Both the position numbers and the translations under genes were made by a program. From an uncultured Alistipes sp. (GTDB lineage Bacteria > Bacteroidota > Bacteroidia > Bacteroidales > Rikenellaceae): DNA of 11,222 bases. The stretch spans positions 1-11,222 of the forward strand of contig UROX01000079.1 of assembly GCA_900549685.1 (NCBI GenBank), read 5' to 3'. Shown here in pieces: positions 6,865-11,222 of this stretch. How positions within the stretch are numbered: the first letter of the stretch is position 1; every line of letters starts with the position of its first letter. Below the pieces are notes generated by a model, which was given only the letters and a program-made list of their open reading frames with translations, had not been told where the DNA came from and did no database searches.

Positions 6865-7860
6865 TCAACGGTTCAGTTCGACGAATTTACGGAAACATGC
6901 CCGTGCAGCGCCGCTGTCGATCGACTCCCGGGCGCGGGCGATGCACTCCTCGACGGGCATCATGGGTTCCGCCGCCTGAATGGCGAAAGCGGCATTGATG
7001 ACGACGCACTCCTTCTGCGACTGCGTGGCCCGGTTCTCCAGCACGCTGTCGAAGATAGCCATCGCTTTTTCGGGCGTATCGCCGCCGTAAAGTTCCTCCC
7101 GACGCACGGTCGGAAGGCCGAGCTGCTGCGGATCGAAGACCTGTTCGTAGCGGTCCGTCGCGATCTTGAACCCTCCGGTCAGCGAAATCTCGTCGTAACC
7201 GTCGAGGCTGCTCACGACGGCGAAGCCGATGCCGAGGCGTCTGAGCACATGCGTATAAAGCCGCATCTGGCTCAGGTCCGGCACTCCGAGCAACTGGCAG
7301 GCCGGTGAGCAGGGATTGACGAGCGGTCCCAGCAGATTGAACACCGTACGCACACGGATGGACTTGCGCACGGCCGCCACGTGCTTCATGCCGGGATTGA
7401 ACAGCGGGGCGTGCAGATACGCCACGTTGCAGTCCTCGATCGAACGGCGCAGGCGGCCGGGATCGTTCGAGAATTTCACACCGTGCCGTTCGAGCACATC
7501 GCTGGCCCCGCTGACCGAGGTGGCTCCGTAATTGCCGTGCTTGGCCACGCGATAGCCCGCTCCCGCCACGACGAAACAGGCGCAGGTCGATATATTGAAC
7601 GTGTTTTTGCCGTCGCCGCCCGTTCCCACGATGTCGATGGGCGCATAATCCGACAGATCGACCCGCACCGCCGTATCGAGCAGCGCCTCGCGGAATCCGA
7701 TCAGCTCATCGACCGTGATGCCCCGCATACGGAACACGGTGAGCATCGAGGCGATCTGGGCATCGGGATATTTCTGCCGGGTGATGTCGGCCATGATCCG
7801 TCGGGTTTCGCCGGCCGTCAGCCGCTCGTCGTCGAACAGGCGTTGGAGTATCTCTTTCAT
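6865..7860 (-). CDS. trpD: Anthranilate phosphoribosyltransferase
   Basis: The 331-residue enzyme transfers phosphoribose from PRPP to anthranilate. The PRPP loop GTGGDGKNTFNIST (79-92) is intact, as are KHGN (107-110), the GASDVLE segment (118-124) and RTVFNLLGPLVNP (171-183). The acidic pair in DGYDEISLTGG (Asp223, Glu224) matches the metal-binding residues of the Sulfolobus enzyme. The anthranilate-side segment reads KHGNYGATSVSG, unlike the proteobacterial KHGNRSVSSKSG; from memory the YGATS form is usual in Bacteroidetes, so I do not treat it as odd. The ATG at 7860 lies 14 bases after the trpG stop. TrpD is separate from TrpG here, unlike the TrpGD fusion of E. coli. Confidence 0.97.
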   Translation of the reverse strand: MKEILQRLFDDERLTAGETRRIMADITRQKYPDAQIASMLTVFRMRGITVDELIGFREALLDTAVRVDLSDYAPIDIVGTGGDGKNTFNISTCACFVVAGAGYRVAKHGNYGATSVSGASDVLERHGVKFSNDPGRLRRSIEDCNVAYLHAPLFNPGMKHVAAVRKSIRVRTVFNLLGPLVNPCSPACQLLGVPDLSQMRLYTHVLRRLGIGFAVVSSLDGYDEISLTGGFKIATDRYEQVFDPQQLGLPTVRREELYGGDTPEKAMAIFDSVLENRATQSQKECVVINAAFAIQAAEPMMPVEECIARARESIDSGAARACFRKFVELNR

Positions 7861-7874
7861 ATCGTTGCCGTTTT

Positions 7875-8438
7875 TTAATGTTTCAACCAGTTTTCGATCA
7901 TCGTGCGGCCGTCGGGCGTGAGCACCGACTCGGGATGGAACTGTATGCCCCGCACGTCCAGCGTCCTGTGACGCAACGCCATGATCTGCCCCTCATCGCT
8001 CAGAGCCGTAACCTCCAGTTCGTCGGGCAGTCCCTCGCGGTCCACCACCCACGAATGATAGCGTCCCACGTCGATCCGCCGCGGCAGACCCTCGAAAAGA
8101 TAGTCGTCGCCGAGCAGCGAGACCGGCGTGCGGACACCGTGGAACACCTCCGAAAGTACCGAAAGCCTCCCGCCGAACGACTCGCCGATGGCCTGATGTC
8201 CCAGACACACGCCGAGCAGGGGTTTGGACGAGGCATAGCGTCCGATGACCGCCATGAGTTGTCCCGCCTCGCAGGGGATACCCGGCCCGGGAGAGAGCAC
8301 GAGCTTGTCGTAGCGGTCGAGTTCCTCCAGCTCGAAACGGTCGTTGCGCAGCACATCGGTCTCGACACCGAGCGAGGCGATCAGATGGCGGAGGTTATAG
8401 GTAAAGGAATCGTAATTGTCTATAATGGCTATTTTCAT
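7875..8438 (-). CDS. trpG: Anthranilate synthase component II (glutamine amidotransferase)
   Basis: The 187-residue class-I amidotransferase releases ammonia from glutamine for TrpE. It opens with IIDNYDSFTYNL (5-16), the usual TrpG/PabA start. SPGPG (49-53) forms the oxyanion region, LLGVCLGHQAIGESFGG (74-90) holds the nucleophile Cys78, and GIQFHPES (164-171) holds His168 and Glu170 of the triad. In some bacteria one TrpG also serves PabB for folate synthesis; that cannot be told from sequence. The ATG at 8438 gives the standard length. An in-frame ATG at 8447 would add MKT, and a start at 8558 would add 40 residues unlike the family. Unlike other junctions in this operon, 97 bases separate it from trpE. 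Confidence 0.96.
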   Translation of the reverse strand: MKIAIIDNYDSFTYNLRHLIASLGVETDVLRNDRFELEELDRYDKLVLSPGPGIPCEAGQLMAVIGRYASSKPLLGVCLGHQAIGESFGGRLSVLSEVFHGVRTPVSLLGDDYLFEGLPRRIDVGRYHSWVVDREGLPDELEVTALSDEGQIMALRHRTLDVRGIQFHPESVLTPDGRTMIENWLKH

Positions 8439-8475
8439 GGTTTTCATTCGTTTTCGTATCGCGATTACATCTTCC

Positions 8476-8521
8476 GACGGACCGGTTCCGTCACAGCCCG
8501 CCATACTTTCGGGGCTGCGAC
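8476..8521 (-). promoter_or_regulatory. Two overlapping hairpins in the trpE-trpG gap
   Basis: In the transcript, GUCGCAGCCC (8521-8512) can pair with GGGCUGUGAC (8499-8490): ten pairs including one G-U, with a 12-base loop. The terminal GAC (8492-8490) also begins a second perfect stem, GACGGA (8492-8487) with UCCGUC (8481-8476), around loop ACCGG. The two full stems therefore compete for three bases. No U-tract follows, so a plain terminator is unlikely; possible roles are mRNA processing, stability or tuning of trpG translation. Confidence 0.45.
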
Positions 8522-8535
8522 ACCAAATCCGTCCG

Positions 8536-9936
8536 TCATATCCGTTCGGCCTCCGCAATGGCCCGGCGCAGTGCGGCCAGCTTGTTGTTCACCTCCTGCA
8601 GCTCGGCCTGCCGGTCGCTCCGGGCCACGATGCCGCCCCCGGCCTGAAACCACAGCTCGTTATTGCGGCTGACGAACGTCCGGATCGTAATAGCCTGATT
8701 GAGGCTGCCGTCCATCCCGACGAACCCTATGCAGCCGCCGTAGGCTCCCCGGTTATGGGGTTCGTACTCGCTGATGAGCTGCATGGCCCGCACCTTGGGC
8801 GCACCCGAAAGCGTCCCGGCGGGAAACGTATCGAAAAACGTCTCGATCGGCGAGCTGCCCGGACGGACCGTTCCGCGCACACGGCTCACCAGATGGATCA
8901 CATGGCTGTAATACTGCACGTCCTTGTAAAACTCCACCTCCACGTCGTCGCAATTGCGGCTCAGATCATTACGAGCCAGATCGACCAGCATCACGTGTTC
9001 GGCGTTCTCCTTGGGATCGGCCTGCAGACGGGCGGCTGCCTCGACATCCTGCTGCCGGTCGCTCCCGCGGCGCACGGTACCGGCGATGGGGTCGATATAG
9101 GCACGCCCCTGCTCGATGCGGCAATGGGTTTCGGGCGAAGCGCCGAAAATACGGAACCCGCCGAAGTCGAAATAGAACAGATAGGGCGAGGGATTGATCG
9201 ACCGCAGCGCCCGGTAGAGTTTGAAATCGTCGCCGGAAAAAGGCTGCACGAACCGCCGCGACAGCACGATCTGGAACACGTCGCCCCGCAGACAGTGGGC
9301 GATGCCCCGGTCTATGTTGGCCAGATGCTCCTCGTCGGAAAGCGTGCTGCGACACTCGCCCTCGGCCCGGAAACCGTAATCGGGATAATTGTGGTTACCG
9401 ATGCGTTTCTCGATGGTGTCGAGGTTCGATTCCTCGCCCTCTCCCAGCATCTCGAGCAACATCATCTCGTGGTTCCGGTCGTGGAATACGACCAGGTATT
9501 TATACAGGATATAGAGCAGATCGGGCGCGTCGTTCTTGTTCGCACTGCTGTCCTTGACGGGAATACGCTCCAGATGACGGACGATGTTGAACGACGTGTA
9601 GCCGTAGAGTCCGCAATATCGCCCGAACTCGCCCTCCACCTCGAAGCGGCCGATAAAATCGCTCATCGCGCGAGCCACGGTATAACTGTCCGTAATGGGA
9701 TGTTCCTCGCGGCTGCCGTCCGGAAACTCGAACTGCGCCGTACCGTGGTGGACGGCGATGCTCGCCACGGGACGGAACCCGATGAACGAACGGTTGTCCT
9801 CGCTGCTGTGGTAATCGCAGCTCTCCATCAGCGCGCTCTGCGGAAAGATGTCGCGCACCTTCAGATAGGTGCTCACCGGCGTATGCAGATCGCCGAGCAT
9901 GACGCGGCCGGTCGCGGTATAACGGTACTTTTTCAT
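8536..9936 (-). CDS. trpE: Anthranilate synthase component I
   Basis: The 466-residue chorismate-using enzyme makes anthranilate with ammonia supplied by TrpG. The N-terminal regulatory half has ALMESCDY (35-42) and RSFIGFRP (49-56), corresponding to the LLES tryptophan-binding region; the motif reads LMES with Ser39 kept, so feedback inhibition by tryptophan is likely. The catalytic half has GDVFQIVLSRRF (218-229), INPSPYLFYFDFGG (247-260), IFGASPET (263-270), PIAGTVRRG (283-291), EHVMLVDLARNDLSR (313-327), GTLSGAPK (374-381), RGAYGGCIGF (396-405) and QAGGGIVARSD (431-441). PIAGT, where PabB enzymes typically have PIKGT, supports TrpE over PabB. The ATG overlaps the trpB stop as ATGA (9933-9936). 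It is somewhat shorter than the roughly 500-residue proteobacterial form. Confidence 0.97.
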   Translation of the reverse strand: MKKYRYTATGRVMLGDLHTPVSTYLKVRDIFPQSALMESCDYHSSEDNRSFIGFRPVASIAVHHGTAQFEFPDGSREEHPITDSYTVARAMSDFIGRFEVEGEFGRYCGLYGYTSFNIVRHLERIPVKDSSANKNDAPDLLYILYKYLVVFHDRNHEMMLLEMLGEGEESNLDTIEKRIGNHNYPDYGFRAEGECRSTLSDEEHLANIDRGIAHCLRGDVFQIVLSRRFVQPFSGDDFKLYRALRSINPSPYLFYFDFGGFRIFGASPETHCRIEQGRAYIDPIAGTVRRGSDRQQDVEAAARLQADPKENAEHVMLVDLARNDLSRNCDDVEVEFYKDVQYYSHVIHLVSRVRGTVRPGSSPIETFFDTFPAGTLSGAPKVRAMQLISEYEPHNRGAYGGCIGFVGMDGSLNQAITIRTFVSRNNELWFQAGGGIVARSDRQAELQEVNNKLAALRRAIAEAERI

Positions 9937-11117
9937 CGGTCCATGTGTTTGAGATAGGTTTCTATATCCTTGTCGCCGCGTCCCGAGACGGTCAGTACGA
10001 CGACATCCTCAGGACGGAATTTCATCTTGGGCAGCACCCCGAGCGCATGCGCCGACTCGAGCGCAGGGATAATCCCTTCGAGCCTCGTCAGTTCATAAGC
10101 CGCCCGCAGCGCCTCGTCGTCGTTCACGGCCAGCACCTCGGCCCGCCGCTCCGTGAACAGATGGGCATGCAGAGGTCCGATGCCCGGATAGTCCAGCCCG
10201 GCCGAGAGCGAGTACGGTTCCAGAATCTGTCCGTCCTCGTCCTGCATGAGCAGCGTGTGCGCACCGTGGATGATGCCCTTGCGTCCCAGGTGAATCGTAG
10301 CGGCCGACATCGGCGTATCGATGCCCAGTCCCCCGGCCTCGGCCAGCAGGATCTTCACGTCCGGATCGTCCAGAAAATGATAGACCGTCCCGGCGGCATT
10401 GCTGCCTCCGCCCACGCAGGCGATCAGATAATCGGGCGAGGGACGCCCCTCGCACTCGGAGAGCTGACGGCGAATCTCTTCGCTGATGACGCTCTGCAAC
10501 CGCGCCACCATATCGGGATAAGGATGAGGCCCTACGGTCGAACCGATGATATAATACGTGTCCTCGGGATGGGTACACCAATCGCGGATAGCCTCGTTCG
10601 TGGCGTCCTTGAGCGTCATGTTGCCCGAAGTGACGGGACGAACCTCGGCGCCGAGCATACGCATCCTCTCGACATTCACCCGCTGCCGCTCCACGTCGGT
10701 CTTGCCCATATACACCACGCAGGGCATCCCCATCAGCGCACAAACCGTCGCCGTGGCCACACCGTGCTGTCCCGCTCCCGTCTCGGCGATGATACGCCGC
10801 TTGCCCATCCGGCGGGCGACGAGAATCTGTCCCACGGTGTTGTTGATCTTGTGCGCCCCCGTATGGTTGAGATCCTCCCGTTTGAGGTAGATGCGGCAGC
10901 CGTACTTCTGCGAAAGGCGTCCCGCCAGATACAGCGGCGAGGGGCGCCCTACATAGTCACGCAATAGACGGTCGTAATCGCGGCGGAACTCCGCACTCTC
11001 GAGAATAGGCACATAACGGCGTTGCAGCTCCTCCACCGCACGCCTCAGGATTTCCGGCACATAGGCTCCGCCGAATGCGCCGTAATATCCTTTTTCATCG
11101 ACTCGGTAATCATTCAT
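9933..11117 (-). CDS. trpB: Tryptophan synthase beta chain
   Basis: The 394-residue PLP enzyme joins indole to L-serine to give L-tryptophan. GYYGAFGGAYVPE (10-22) starts the conserved core. HTGAHKINN (85-93) carries Lys90, the PLP Schiff-base Lys (Lys87 in Salmonella), and ETGAGQHGVA (112-121) has the catalytic Glu112. GGGSNA (236-241) binds the PLP phosphate, AGLDYPGIGP (306-315) has the interdomain Asp309, and SGRGDKD (378-384) closes the active site. It is the standard TrpB type that partners TrpA. I choose the ATG at 11117, preceded by A-rich AAATAAG; an in-frame ATG at 11147 would add ten residues (NTRINTRNK) and lies almost on the predicted transcription start. It is the first gene of the operon, while its partner trpA is the last. 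Confidence 0.96.
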   Translation of the reverse strand: MNDYRVDEKGYYGAFGGAYVPEILRRAVEELQRRYVPILESAEFRRDYDRLLRDYVGRPSPLYLAGRLSQKYGCRIYLKREDLNHTGAHKINNTVGQILVARRMGKRRIIAETGAGQHGVATATVCALMGMPCVVYMGKTDVERQRVNVERMRMLGAEVRPVTSGNMTLKDATNEAIRDWCTHPEDTYYIIGSTVGPHPYPDMVARLQSVISEEIRRQLSECEGRPSPDYLIACVGGGSNAAGTVYHFLDDPDVKILLAEAGGLGIDTPMSAATIHLGRKGIIHGAHTLLMQDEDGQILEPYSLSAGLDYPGIGPLHAHLFTERRAEVLAVNDDEALRAAYELTRLEGIIPALESAHALGVLPKMKFRPEDVVVLTVSGRGDKDIETYLKHMDR

Positions 11118-11148
11118 CTTATTTCGTGTGTTTATTCGTGTATTCATT

Positions 11149-11177
11149 CAAATAAACTGCCACGATGAACTGCCAAA
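11149..11177 (-). promoter_or_regulatory. Predicted promoter of the trp operon
   Basis: On the minus strand, TTTG (11177-11174) is followed after 17 bases by TTTATTTG (11156-11149), which matches TAnnTTTG at all but one fixed position. The spacer is slightly short for the Bacteroidetes consensus. Transcription would begin near 11142, which fits use of the ATG at 11117 for trpB. No leader peptide rich in Trp codons and no T-box element fits in the remaining leader. Confidence 0.42.
11152..11175. repeat. Tandem direct repeat ATRAACTGCCA, candidate trp operator
   Basis: ATAAACTGCCA (11152-11162) and ATGAACTGCCA (11165-11175) differ at one base and are spaced by a 13-base period. They fill the spacer of the predicted trp promoter, reaching into its -7 and -33 elements, and also lie just upstream of the plus-strand TACCTTTG. 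A dimeric or tandemly bound repressor could therefore control one or both directions. Confidence 0.45.
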
Positions 11178-11190
11178 CGAGATAATTTCA

Positions 11191-11198
11191 TACCTTTG
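11191..11198 (+). promoter_or_regulatory. Possible divergent promoter element at the right edge
   Basis: TACCTTTG matches the Bacteroidetes -7 consensus TAnnTTTG exactly, on the opposite strand to the trp operon. No good TTTG was found about 20 bases upstream, so the call rests on one element and on its place in a short divergent gap. The gene it would serve lies beyond the window. Confidence 0.35.
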
Positions 11199-11222
11199 TC
11201 CCGAACAACCCCGTAATTCAGT

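Noticed and set aside
8439..8535. Internal promoter for trpG in the trpE-trpG gap
   Set aside because: A TTTG exists near the upstream end, but the sequence about 18 bases later (TATGGCGG) is a poor match to TAnnTTTG.
8416..9957. Long open frame on the plus strand (513 codons) opposite trpE and part of trpG
   Set aside because: It is antisense to a well-supported trpE with every family motif in place. Its translation resembles no family and arises from GC-rich codon bias leaving the opposite strand open.
9945..10967. 340-codon open frame on the plus strand opposite trpB
   Set aside because: It lies fully antisense to trpB and has a His/Arg-rich, low-information translation with no recognisable motif.
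1..11222. Defence system, mobile element, CRISPR array or phage remnant
   Set aside because: No transposase, integrase, nuclease, toxin-antitoxin pair, spaced repeats or inserted-looking composition was seen. All gene-bearing stretches are accounted for by ordinary chromosomal genes.

Overview
The window looks like chromosomal DNA from a GC-rich member of the Bacteroidales, most likely Alistipes or a close relative. This is inferred from three things: Bacteroidetes-type promoters (TTTG, about 19-20 bases, TAnnTTTG), a lipoprotein signal ending in Cys-Ser followed by a run of Asp (the surface-export pattern of Bacteroidetes), and the trp gene order B-E-G-D-C-F-A. No rRNA, tRNA, CRISPR array, transposase, phage gene or integration site was seen.

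Left part, plus strand (1-3690). The 5'-truncated gene of a large surface lipoprotein with fibronectin-III-like repeats runs in from the left edge and ends at a very strong intrinsic terminator (1815-1849). About 220 bases without a gene follow, containing two perfect hairpins. A predicted promoter then precedes a two-gene unit, lemA and a DUF3137 membrane protein. This pairing is familiar in bacteria, but its function is poorly known.

Middle (3691-4686). A 317-base convergent intergenic region separates the DUF3137 gene from a minus-strand DJ-1/PfpI-family gene. That gene has an almost textbook Bacteroidetes promoter of its own, so it is probably a separate unit and not the last gene of the trp operon upstream of it.

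Right part, minus strand (4687-11177). A complete tryptophan biosynthesis operon is transcribed right to left as trpB, trpE, trpG, trpD, trpC, trpF, trpA. Together the seven proteins convert chorismate to L-tryptophan: TrpE and TrpG make anthranilate, TrpD adds phosphoribose, TrpF isomerises, TrpC closes the indole ring, and TrpA/TrpB release indole and join it to serine. Three junctions (B/E, C/F, F/A) are 4-base ATGA overlaps. The exception is a 97-base gap between trpE and trpG that can form two competing hairpins. Just upstream of trpB lies a tandem direct repeat (ATRAACTGCCA, period 13) inside a predicted promoter, which is a plausible operator. A promoter-like TACCTTTG on the plus strand suggests a divergent gene just outside the right edge.

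Most of the window is ordinary housekeeping content, and I found no clearly new biological system. The points most worth a second look are the candidate trp operator, the trpE-trpG hairpins, an Asp-to-Glu change at the presumed general acid of TrpF, and the structured gene-free stretch upstream of lemA.
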